Positions 1 through 6,560 of a stretch of DNA of 11,040 nucleotides are shown piece after piece; the first letter of the stretch is position 1, and every line of letters begins with the position of its first letter. The DNA comes from an uncultured Ruminococcus sp. (GTDB lineage Bacteria; Bacillota; Clostridia; Oscillospirales; Ruminococcaceae): contig CAMWHN010000046.1 of the NCBI GenBank assembly GCA_947174085.1, forward strand, positions 1-11,040, in the 5' to 3' direction. Both the position numbers and the translations under genes were made by a program. Under the pieces are notes generated by a model. The model did not search any database and had not been told where the DNA came from. It saw only the letters and a list, made by a program, of their open reading frames with translations.

Positions 1-100
1 ATTCTAGTACTCTTGCAAGCCCATAGACATAATTCTGAGCTTGTGCTGTTAGCATGACATAATCCTTGCCACAAATCACAACTTTTACTTTATTTAGCAT
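1..100 (-). CDS. zapA: Cell division protein ZapA-like, N-terminal part
   Basis: The first 33 codons of a minus-strand gene that runs off the left edge. The start is the ATG at 100-98, preceded by AAAGGAATGA, which lies in the last codons and stop of the LexA-like gene, so the two are probably translationally coupled. The visible residues begin MLNKVKVVICGKDYVMLT and continue with a YVYGLARVLE-type segment. This matches the ZapA N-terminus, a short beta hairpin with an I-C/Y-G-x-x-Y core followed by a helix starting with a Y-V-x-x-L-A pattern. ZapA proteins are small cytoplasmic factors that bundle FtsZ protofilaments at the septum. The assignment rests on 33 residues, so it is good but not certain. 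Position downstream of murC fits a division and cell-wall operon. Confidence 0.68.
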   Translation of the reverse strand, partial: MLNKVKVVICGKDYVMLTAQAQNYVYGLARVLE

Positions 101-110
101 AATAAAATTA

Positions 111-635
111 TCATTCCTTTCGTTCAAATTCACGAACCAAAGCGACTAATGCGCCTAAAACCTGACCAGAAATCAAATCTTTTTGACATATTACAGAAAT
201 TTCGCCATTTTCATCAGCAATTATTAAATATTCCCCTTTCGCAGACTTTTCTGCAATGATAACATCACCTTTTAAAATATTTAATTCCGGCATATTTTCC
301 TGTGAATACACGGCAAATAATAAATTCTGATATTTTTTATTTGGCATATAATTAAAATAATCACAGATATTACATGTATCAAAAAGTTCTGTTCCGGCTT
401 CCACATGACGCATGACAGGAAGCCCTTGTTTTTCACGAATTACAATTGTTCTGTTTTTGGTGGAATCCATATTAATTTTGCCGTCTGCTTTTAATTTATG
501 CAAATATCTATGAACCGTAGAGGTAGAACCTGTATTCGTTCCTTTACAGATTTCACGCACAGACGGTGGCACACTTTCTTTTTGAATATAATCCCGAACA
601 AAATTCAAGATTTCATCTTCTTTTTTCTGATTCAT
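111..635 (-). CDS. LexA-like transcriptional regulator with a degenerate peptidase domain
   Basis: A 174-residue protein of LexA/S24 type. The frame stays open upstream to 710, but the ATG at 635-633 has GGAGGAATT correctly placed and puts the LexA winged helix at the N-terminus. Residues about 1-65 are the DNA-binding domain, including SVREI and a TSTVHRYL recognition helix like the SSTVHGHL of LexA. The Ala-Gly cleavage pair is kept (A80-G81, in HVEAG). The C-terminal domain aligns by spacing with E. coli LexA, but the catalytic serine falls on N114 (QENM for GDSM; the downstream GD is nine residues on in both) and the catalytic lysine falls near I149 (SVI for TVK). The protein is also shorter than typical LexA (about 200). 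It is therefore probably DNA-binding but unable to self-cleave. It sits between murC and zapA, 19 bp after murC. A separate true lexA elsewhere is likely. Confidence 0.85.
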   Translation of the reverse strand: MNQKKEDEILNFVRDYIQKESVPPSVREICKGTNTGSTSTVHRYLHKLKADGKINMDSTKNRTIVIREKQGLPVMRHVEAGTELFDTCNICDYFNYMPNKKYQNLLFAVYSQENMPELNILKGDVIIAEKSAKGEYLIIADENGEISVICQKDLISGQVLGALVALVREFERKE

Positions 636-654
636 AATAGCAATTCCTCCTGTA

Positions 655-2067
655 TTATTTATTTTGCAATTTTTGCAATAACATTTTAGCGACTTTATTA
701 ATATCGCCACAACCCATAGTTAAAACTAAATCTCCGGCTTGTGCATTCGCAATTACATAATTACAAACATCTTCAAAATTCTGATATTTGCGTTCGTCAG
801 TATATTCTGCCTGTTCATCTTGCGGAAAATATACAGCATTTTGCATAATTTCAGCAAGATTTCTAGTATAAATGTTATAAATATTTTTTTCACGAGAACC
901 CATAATATCTGTTAATACTGCAATATCTGCAATTTCTAATGCTTTTGCAAATTCTTCTAAATGCTGAACTGTTCTGGAAAACGTAAACGGCTGAAACACA
1001 GCCCAGACACGATTATAATGCATTTGTTTTGCAGCTTTTAGCGTAGCTGTTAATTCTGTTGGGTGATGTGCATAATCATCTGCAATTGTAATGCCATTAA
1101 TTTCACCTTTGATTTCAAATCTTCTGCCTGCACCATGAAATTCTGCTAATCCCTGTACAATTGCTTCAAACGGAATGCCTAATTTATCACAAGCTGTCAC
1201 TGCCGCCAAAGAATTTAAAATATTATGTTCGCCGACAACTTGCAACGTAATTCTTCCCAAAACTTCTCCCTGTTTCAGAACTGTATACGCCATTTGTGAA
1301 CCAATATGCGCAATATCGACAGCTCTGTATAAATTATTTTCCTGATACCCGAATGAAATTAATTCTTTATCAGTAATTCCAGCAATCGCTTTCAGCGTAT
1401 TTTCATCATCACCGTTATAAATAATAGATTTTGTTGTAATCTCACAAAATTTATGAAAAGATTTAATAATATTATCTACTGTCTTGAAATAATCCAGATG
1501 GTCAGCATCAATATTTAATATTACTGCAATATCCGGATATAATTTCAAAAACGTATCAACAAATTCACAAGATTCACAAACAAAAATATCACTAGACCCT
1601 GCACAGCCACTGCCATTAATACAAGGCAGTTTTCCGCCAATAAAAGCAGATAAATCTATATTTGCTGTATATAAAATCTGTGCTAACATAGCTGTTGTAG
1701 TAGTTTTACCATGTGTACCAGACACACAAACAGCATTAGAATACCAGCTACTTACAATGCCTAATAATTCACTTCTTTCCAGAACAGGCACACCAGAATT
1801 TTTTGCGGCTATCAGCTCCGGATTATCTGCCATAATAGCCGCCGTATGCACAATTAAATCTGCACCCTCAATATTTTCTGCTTTTTGTCCGAGTGTGACA
1901 GGAATCCCCATATTTCTGACAGCTTGCAAAGTATCGGTTTCGTTATTATCTGACCCAGTCAAATAAAATCCTTTTGCATGAAGTATCTGTGCAAGCGGAT
2001 ACATACCCGAACCACCAATACCAATCATATGAATATGGTTTTTTTTGGTTAAAATTGATTTGTTCAT
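655..2067 (-). CDS. murC: UDP-N-acetylmuramate--L-alanine ligase MurC
   Basis: A 470-residue cytoplasmic Mur ligase that adds L-alanine to UDP-MurNAc with ATP, the first step of the peptidoglycan stem peptide. The N-terminal Rossmann-like UDP-binding motif GIGGSGM is at about residues 16-22. The ATP-binding P-loop GTHGKTTTT is at 117-125. ESCEFVDTFL followed by NIDADHLDYF (about 165-194) is the central-domain signature, and DDYAHHPTE (about 330-338) marks the C-terminal domain and identifies MurC among the Mur ligases. Length is normal for the family (450-480). A GTG three codons upstream (2076) also opens the frame, but it lies inside TTAGGTG, which is best read as the ribosome binding site for the ATG at 2067. 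It is the first gene of a run continuing into the LexA-like gene and zapA, and is divergent from spoVG. Confidence 0.97.
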   Translation of the reverse strand: MNKSILTKKNHIHMIGIGGSGMYPLAQILHAKGFYLTGSDNNETDTLQAVRNMGIPVTLGQKAENIEGADLIVHTAAIMADNPELIAAKNSGVPVLERSELLGIVSSWYSNAVCVSGTHGKTTTTAMLAQILYTANIDLSAFIGGKLPCINGSGCAGSSDIFVCESCEFVDTFLKLYPDIAVILNIDADHLDYFKTVDNIIKSFHKFCEITTKSIIYNGDDENTLKAIAGITDKELISFGYQENNLYRAVDIAHIGSQMAYTVLKQGEVLGRITLQVVGEHNILNSLAAVTACDKLGIPFEAIVQGLAEFHGAGRRFEIKGEINGITIADDYAHHPTELTATLKAAKQMHYNRVWAVFQPFTFSRTVQHLEEFAKALEIADIAVLTDIMGSREKNIYNIYTRNLAEIMQNAVYFPQDEQAEYTDERKYQNFEDVCNYVIANAQAGDLVLTMGCGDINKVAKMLLQKLQNK

Positions 2068-2109
2068 AAAATACACCTAATTTCTTCTTAAAATTTACAT
2101 ATTTTTCAT

Positions 2110-2229
2110 TTATAATATTGATACTGTTTTCTTCTCATAATTGGAAATACTATCCCGAATAGAATGCCCAATTTGTGACAAACTATACAAGAGAGAGAAA
2201 AAATAGAAAATTAAGAAAACAGTATACAT
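2110..2229 (-). CDS. Possible 39-residue small membrane protein (weak)
   Basis: An ATG-to-TAA frame of 39 codons on the minus strand upstream of murC. The N-terminal half is strongly hydrophobic (YTVFLIFYFFSLLYS), like one membrane helix. The second half is polar (SQIGHSIRDSISNYEKKTV). I do not recognise it. Against it: there is no Shine-Dalgarno sequence upstream of the ATG, the frame is short enough to occur by chance in 555 bp of six frames, and its two ends coincide with the arms of the 13-bp inverted repeat. In its favour: the hydrophobic-then-polar composition is orderly and the neighbouring murC is on the same strand. It is listed so that it can be tested, not as an accepted gene. Confidence 0.2.
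   Translation of the reverse strand: MYTVFLIFYFFSLLYSLSQIGHSIRDSISNYEKKTVSIL
2121..2225. repeat. 13-bp perfect inverted repeat spanning 105 bp (hairpin or MITE-like)
   Basis: ATACTGTTTTCTT at 2121-2133 is matched exactly by AAGAAAACAGTAT at 2213-2225. Inside are AATTGG/CCAATT (2139-2144, 2168-2173) and CTAT/ATAG around a CCCGA loop (2150-2153, 2159-2162), so the segment can fold into a nested structure on either strand. If the arms are taken as CTGTTTTCTT/AAGAAAACAG, both flanks carry TA, as expected for a TA-targeting (IS630/mariner-type) miniature element. Neither a structured RNA nor a transposable-element origin can be settled from one copy. Confidence 0.5.
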
Positions 2230-2587
2230 GATAGTAGGAGGCTGATAACAGTTAGGGAAAAATTATAAAAATATATTAAAATTCATAAATCCTTTCATAA
2301 CAAAAGGTCGACGTTTTAAATTTATTTCAAAAAACAGCTTGAACAAAAATTGCCGTCGTAAAATGCAACACAAAAATCAAGCAAAATTTATTTTGGCAAA
2401 TCAATAAGAAAGGGAAAGTTACTGGCACGATATTTACCGTAAAAATGGCTTATTTATCGTGTGTACCCATAAATATAGCATGGGGAATTTACGCCTTTGG
2501 AGTGTCATGCCAAACATGAGTAGAAAATATTATAATTATATCAAAAATGGACACGTTGAACAAGGAATAAAACTTAAAAATTTATTT

Positions 2588-2593
2588 TATAAT
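2588..2593 (+). promoter_or_regulatory. Candidate -10 box (TATAAT) for spoVG
   Basis: A perfect TATAAT lies 30 bp before the spoVG ATG. No good -35 hexamer is found 16-18 bp upstream (GAATAA region). If used, transcription would begin near 2600 and leave a leader of only about 22 nt with no ribosome binding site. The surrounding sequence is very AT-rich, so a chance match is possible. An AAGGAATAA at 2562-2570 resembles the -35 of sigma-H promoters, which drive spoVG in Bacillus, but no GAAT -10 follows at the right distance. Confidence 0.3.
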
Positions 2594-2622
2594 TTTTATA
2601 AGTTTTCAGTAACGTTAAATTT

Positions 2623-2922
2623 ATGGAAATTACAGACATTAAAATCCGCAAAATCATCACAGAAGGTCGTTTGCGTGCTGTGGTCTCAATTACATTAGAC
2701 CAAATGCTAGCTGTACATGATATTAAAATTGTACAGGGCGACACAAGACTTTTTATTGCTATGCCAAGTCGCAAAGACGAAAACGGCATATTCCGTGACA
2801 TTGTTCACCCGATTCAAGCAGATACAAGAAAACTAATTGAAGAAAGCATTCTTGATGCCTATCAAAAACATCTTGCACTTGCTGAAATCGAGGAACAAGA
2901 AACACAAACTGATAAAGCGTGA
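2623..2922 (+). CDS. spoVG: Septation/sporulation regulator SpoVG
   Basis: A 99-residue protein matching SpoVG almost end to end: it starts MEITDIKIRKI, has GRLRAVVSITLD in the first third, the VHDIKIVQG segment, LFIAMPSRKDENGIFRDIVHPI in the middle and a variable acidic tail. SpoVG proteins are small DNA- and RNA-binding regulators first described in sporulation and septation of Bacillus, later as post-transcriptional regulators in other Firmicutes. The normal family length is 90-100. A TAA in frame at 2599-2601 and the absence of any other start codon fix the ATG at 2623, yet no Shine-Dalgarno sequence precedes it, unlike nearly all its neighbours. The gene is single, divergent from murC and closed by its own terminator. 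Confidence 0.96.
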   Translation: MEITDIKIRKIITEGRLRAVVSITLDQMLAVHDIKIVQGDTRLFIAMPSRKDENGIFRDIVHPIQADTRKLIEESILDAYQKHLALAEIEEQETQTDKA

Positions 2923-2945
2923 AGTCTTACATGTCATGTTATGCT

Positions 2946-2973
2946 GGAACGGTGATTGCCGTTCCCTTTTTTT
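2946..2973 (+). terminator. Rho-independent terminator of spoVG
   Basis: GGAACGG (2946-2952), a six-base loop TGATTG, then CCGTTCC (2959-2965) and a run of seven T (2967-2973). It begins 24 bp after the spoVG stop. Its T-tract runs into the stop codon of the convergent Nudix gene (2972-2974). Read from the minus strand the hairpin is not followed by a T-run, so it acts for spoVG only. Confidence 0.92.
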
Positions 2974-3517
2974 ATGCTTGATTTTTCATAACAGCGTATT
3001 TTAAAATTGCAATCTGTGTTTTCGCATCTGGAAATTCGCCGTTCAATACCTTAGAAACGGCTTCATTAAATGGCATTTTTTCCACATCTAAAAATTCGTC
3101 TATATCTAAATCTTGCTTGCTAAAATGCAAATCCTTTGCTAAATACATGTGAATGACTTCACTGCAATAAGCAGGCGTTGGAAATAATTTTCCTAAATAA
3201 ATAAAACTATCTGCCGTACAACCGCATTCTTCCAGTAATTCCCGTTTGCCACAAGTTTCATGATTCTCGCCGTATTCTAATTTTCCGGCGGGTAATTCTA
3301 CAGTGACAGCTCCATGCGGATAGCGAAATTGCTTGACAAGTAACACTTCTTCTTTATCTGTTAAAGCAAGAATGCAAACACCTCCAGAATGTCTTACGAC
3401 TTCACGAAATGCTTTTGAACCGTCTTCTAACTGCACATCGTCTTTTTCTACATGAATAATTTTGCCATCAAACATAATTTGACTATTTAACTTAGTTTCA
3501 TTCAGATGACTGGTCAT
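2972..3517 (-). CDS. Nudix hydrolase, ADP-ribose pyrophosphatase type (NudF-like)
   Basis: A 181-residue Nudix protein. The Nudix box spans residues 78-100: G78, E84, then R92-E93-L94, E96-E97 and G99, the metal-binding helix that hydrolyses a nucleoside diphosphate linked to another group. An N-terminal strand region, the KQFRYPHGAVTVELPAGK approach and FPTPAYCSEVIHMYLA after the box are typical of the ADP-ribose pyrophosphatase branch, which breaks ADP-ribose to AMP and ribose 5-phosphate. Exact substrate is inference. The ATG at 3517 is preceded by AAAGGAGAT. The first 20 bp overlap the end of the yfhO-like gene, so translation is probably coupled. It is last in the minus-strand run and converges with spoVG. 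Confidence 0.93.
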   Translation of the reverse strand: MTSHLNETKLNSQIMFDGKIIHVEKDDVQLEDGSKAFREVVRHSGGVCILALTDKEEVLLVKQFRYPHGAVTVELPAGKLEYGENHETCGKRELLEECGCTADSFIYLGKLFPTPAYCSEVIHMYLAKDLHFSKQDLDIDEFLDVEKMPFNEAVSKVLNGEFPDAKTQIAILKYAVMKNQA

Positions 3518-5951
3518 AATGATAATCTCCTTTTAAATTATTATTTTTATTTTGCAAATACTGAATATATGCTTTTGACGCTCTCACACCGTCTACAGAC
3601 AAATAACTTGTATTTTTTACAATTTTTTTCTGATTTTTTAAAATTGGCAACATGCAGTATATTATAAATAATAAAATACCTGTTACTGTAATACATGCGC
3701 CTAATTTCACGCCTGTTAATTCATAAGAAAATACAATTTCATTTTCTCCTGCTTCACAGCGAATTGCCATAAAACCATTGCTTACTTTTTCTATTGCAAC
3801 AGGCTGGTTATTAATTTGCGCTGTCCAGCCTTTGTCATATGGCACGCTGAAAAATACAAGTTTCGGCTGTTCTAAATTAATATTTGCAGAAAAGCCATTC
3901 GCATTATAATTAAAATTCTCACAAGCTTCATTTGCATGTATTTTACAAAATTCTAAATACTGCTCCTGACTTAAATCTAAAAATTCCGGATTTTCAATTT
4001 CTGTAATAATATCAGAATATAATTCTGCTTGTTCCTGATTTAAAATTAATGCCTGAATTAACATTTTTTCTCTTGCATTTTTCTTAGTATCTTCCAGTTT
4101 TTCTTCTAAAATATAATTATCATATGTAAAGCCCATAGGAATAAAATAATTATTTTTGTAAATTTCAAAACCGTTTTCCGTTCTGTCATAAGCAAAGCCA
4201 GCTAAATTTAAATTTTTTTCTGTTTGTCCAGAATCTGTTAATTTATTAAAATAATATTTTACGGAAAATAGCCCCCTTAGCGTATAATATTCCGTTTCGG
4301 CACGGGAAGCAACATCTCTGTTAATGCCAATACTATCATAAAATTCCATAATAGACGGACTGACAACGCTTTGAAAACATCGCATACTAGATAACCCCCA
4401 GAACATTGGATAATTATCATAATTTTTGAAAATATCTACTCTAAAATAATCATCTTCATCTGTTTCATAAGAAATACTAAGATTTTCTTTGCCATGAATC
4501 GCTGTATTAATATAATTTTCTGCATCAGTTCCGATTGCCTTGCCAAAATATACAACACTGCAAGTACAGGCTACACATGCAGTACTTGTAAATATAATTG
4601 CTTTATTCCAGAAATTTTGTTTCTGTTTTCTTAATCTACAAATATACCATGCGCCAATTATGCAAATTACACTAATCCCAAGTGTAATAAAAAAATAGGA
4701 CGGAATACTTGCAAATTCAAAAAATTTAATTTTATCATCTTGTTTCACAGGCAGAATAGAAATAATTCCAAATAAAACTAACATGACAGAACTTGCGAAC
4801 AAACCTTTTTCCCATTGAATTTCTGCATTATCTAACGCATGTGCTGTCATCATTGCCATAATTAAAATAGGCATATAATACCATCTTGCATAATAAGACG
4901 CATTAAATAAATAAAACATACTATTTAAAAATGGCGTAAAAGCACACAGCATACAAATCCAGATTAAAATACTTGCCCAATGCTTTTTTTTCTGGTTCAT
5001 AAAAACAATCACACCAGACATAGAAAATAACGGCAAATAACCACCAATAGAAGCCCATTTTGAAGAATCACTAGAAAATAAATTTGTTCTTGCTGGTGCA
5101 TCTGGTATCATGAAAAAGCTTTGTATAATTCTAATAATTTTTGTTTTATCGTTATATAATAGCATATCCTGTCCGAATAAATATTCTGACACACGGTTAT
5201 TTTCTAATACAGCTAACCCTGCCGGTAATAATACGACACAGGCGATGCAAACGCCTAAAATTGCTTCTAGTAATAAAATAAAAAACTGTTTCCAAGTAAT
5301 TTTAATATCTTTACAGCATAATCTTACTAGAAAATAAATTATTAAAAATACGGCTTGTCCAGTAAAGAAAAAATAATTAATAACTGCCATAAGAGCAACA
5401 CTTAGTGCAAAACAGCCTTTTCTATGATTTCTTAAAAATTCCTCCATGGCAATTAGCATTAACGGAAAGAACGCTGTGACATCTTGAAAATGATTAAAAA
5501 ATATATTAAATATCTGAAATCCAGAAAATGCATAGAGCAATCCGCCAATAACGGCTATATTTTGATTTTTCACGAAATATCTGATATAGCCATACGCTGT
5601 AAGAGACGCTATGCCATGTTTTAAGCATAATAGCCATGGAATCGCATATAATATTAATTTTTCCGGCAATAATACAGTCAGCCAAAAAAACGGACTTCCT
5701 GTTAAATAAAATGCATAAGACCCTAAAAAACTACTTCCTAAATCTGTGTACCAGTTCCAACCAAGCAAGCCTTGATTTCTGACTGCGTCATTGGCAAGCT
5801 GATAAAATGGCAATTGCTGTGATACAAAATCACCATAATAAATAAAATATCCATGGTCTATTATTAACAATGGCAATAAAACTGCGAATAAAGCGAAAAA
5901 TCCTAATCCAAATGCTAATAAATATTTTTCATTATTTTGCTGTTTCAGCAA
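3498..5951 (-). CDS. YfhO-family GT-C membrane glycosyltransferase
   Basis: An 817-residue polytopic membrane protein. Residues about 10-440 contain some ten or more hydrophobic segments. The first extracytoplasmic loop carries YYGDFVSQQLPFY (about 38-50), the GD-x-x-x-Q-x-x-PF signature of YfhO proteins with the presumed catalytic aspartate D41. A long extracytoplasmic region follows (about 470-745), including the family pattern SVPYDKGWTAQINNQPVAI near 702-720, then one last membrane helix (about 750-770) and a basic cytoplasmic tail. YfhO enzymes use polyprenyl-phosphate sugars; in Bacillus subtilis YfhO acts in lipoteichoic acid glycosylation. The acceptor here is unknown. The start is TTG at 5951 with GGAGGTGATAAT directly upstream, a strong site that makes the TTG credible. 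It is 66 bp after the phosphodiesterase gene, with no terminator seen. Confidence 0.9.
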   Translation of the reverse strand: MLKQQNNEKYLLAFGLGFFALFAVLLPLLIIDHGYFIYYGDFVSQQLPFYQLANDAVRNQGLLGWNWYTDLGSSFLGSYAFYLTGSPFFWLTVLLPEKLILYAIPWLLCLKHGIASLTAYGYIRYFVKNQNIAVIGGLLYAFSGFQIFNIFFNHFQDVTAFFPLMLIAMEEFLRNHRKGCFALSVALMAVINYFFFTGQAVFLIIYFLVRLCCKDIKITWKQFFILLLEAILGVCIACVVLLPAGLAVLENNRVSEYLFGQDMLLYNDKTKIIRIIQSFFMIPDAPARTNLFSSDSSKWASIGGYLPLFSMSGVIVFMNQKKKHWASILIWICMLCAFTPFLNSMFYLFNASYYARWYYMPILIMAMMTAHALDNAEIQWEKGLFASSVMLVLFGIISILPVKQDDKIKFFEFASIPSYFFITLGISVICIIGAWYICRLRKQKQNFWNKAIIFTSTACVACTCSVVYFGKAIGTDAENYINTAIHGKENLSISYETDEDDYFRVDIFKNYDNYPMFWGLSSMRCFQSVVSPSIMEFYDSIGINRDVASRAETEYYTLRGLFSVKYYFNKLTDSGQTEKNLNLAGFAYDRTENGFEIYKNNYFIPMGFTYDNYILEEKLEDTKKNAREKMLIQALILNQEQAELYSDIITEIENPEFLDLSQEQYLEFCKIHANEACENFNYNANGFSANINLEQPKLVFFSVPYDKGWTAQINNQPVAIEKVSNGFMAIRCEAGENEIVFSYELTGVKLGACITVTGILLFIIYCMLPILKNQKKIVKNTSYLSVDGVRASKAYIQYLQNKNNNLKGDYHYDQSSE

Positions 5952-6017
5952 ATTATCACCTCCGAATCGGAAATTTTTAAAAACTTACTGCATATACTAT
6001 ATAGGGCTTGAAAATAA

Positions 6018-6509
6018 TTATAAAAAAGCAATATTCGCAAGAATGCCACTCTCTGAAATATCCAGCAAGGCATAGCTATATTTTAAATCACCTCGAGGAC
6101 AGCCCAAACTGCCAGGATTAATAATATATAGCCCGTCTTCATAATGACAATCTCTCACATGCGTATGCCCATACAGCAAAATATCTGCTTGTAATCGCTT
6201 TGCTTCATGAATGATTCTTGCTGTACTGTATTTTACTCCAAAATAATCGCCATGGGCTGCAAAAATCCGGTGGTCATACGGCAATACTAAATTTAATGTT
6301 CTGATACTATTGCTTAATATTCCATAATCACAATTACCTTTTAAGCAATAGAATTTTTGTTCAAGCAATGGCATTTCCAAAAATAAATGATGTAATTCCC
6401 GTTCACCGTCTCCCAAATGAATGAACATATCAGCGTCTTTGTGAATTGTAACAACTTGATGTAATCTGTGAAATGCGCCATGCGTATCTGAAATTACAAT
6501 AATTTTCAT
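6018..6509 (-). CDS. YfcE/MJ0936-type metallophosphoesterase
   Basis: A 163-residue calcineurin-like phosphoesterase with the full metal-site set: D8-x-H10 (SDTHG), GDGE with D34, GNCD with N59, H86 in AAHGD, and GHTH with H115 and H117. The compact length and NPGS followed by the PRG motif near the end place it in the YfcE/MJ0936 group of manganese-dependent phosphodiesterases. These are active on model phosphodiester substrates, and their physiological substrate is generally unknown. An ATG two codons upstream (6515) is only one base from the AGGAGG, whereas the ATG at 6509 lies seven bases from it, so the latter is chosen. It is first in the minus-strand run with the YfhO-like and Nudix genes and has its own promoter in the divergent gap. 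Confidence 0.92.
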   Translation of the reverse strand: MKIIVISDTHGAFHRLHQVVTIHKDADMFIHLGDGERELHHLFLEMPLLEQKFYCLKGNCDYGILSNSIRTLNLVLPYDHRIFAAHGDYFGVKYSTARIIHEAKRLQADILLYGHTHVRDCHYEDGLYIINPGSLGCPRGDLKYSYALLDISESGILANIAFL

Positions 6510-6531
6510 CTGCATTCCTCCTATCTAGTAT

Positions 6532-6560
6532 ATTATAACACAAACTGTAAGAAATTACAA
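6532..6560 (-). promoter_or_regulatory. Sigma-A-type promoter for the phosphodiesterase - yfhO - Nudix run
   Basis: On the minus strand TTGTAA (6560-6555) is followed after exactly 17 bp by TATAAT (6537-6532), which is preceded by TGT (6540-6538) to make an extended -10. Transcription would start near 6525, about 15 bp ahead of the start codon's ribosome binding site region. Both hexamers are overlapped by, or adjacent to, the inverted repeat 6542-6568. Confidence 0.65.

Larger units (their letters stand above)
2068..2622. other. 555-bp intergenic region between divergent murC and spoVG
   Basis: AT-rich, with no confident gene. It holds a perfect 13-bp inverted repeat (2121-2133 with 2213-2225) and small hairpins: CACGATA/TATCGTG (2426-2432, 2455-2461), CCCAT/ATGGG (2466-2470, 2480-2484) and TCATG/CATGA (2505-2509, 2515-2519). 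A 39-codon minus-strand frame (2110-2229) and two consecutive plus-strand open stretches in the same frame (2249-2404 and 2408 onward) are also present. It must contain the promoters of murC and spoVG. It could hold a small RNA, a decayed gene or a long spoVG leader; I cannot decide between these. Other gaps in this window are all under 170 bp. Confidence 0.75.

Noticed and set aside
122..137. GTTC-N8-GAAC dyad near the zapA start, considered as a LexA-type operator
   Set aside because: The half-sites are in the reverse order and spacing of the Gram-positive LexA box (GAAC-N4-GTTC), and the bases are coding.
2562..2593. Sigma-H promoter for spoVG as in Bacillus (AAGGAATAA as -35)
   Set aside because: No GAAT -10 element at 11-12 bp; only the -35-like half is present.
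2574..2801. Minus-strand frame of 75 codons across the start of spoVG
   Set aside because: SpoVG on the plus strand is certain, and the antisense frame has no ribosome binding site or recognisable content.
2946..2974. Hairpin at 2946-2965 as terminator for the minus-strand Nudix gene too
   Set aside because: In the minus direction it is followed by AGCATAAC with no T-run.
5952..6017. Terminator or separate promoter between the phosphodiesterase and yfhO-like genes
   Set aside because: Only an AT-rich stretch with a short CTATATAG palindrome; no GC hairpin with T-run and no convincing hexamer pair.
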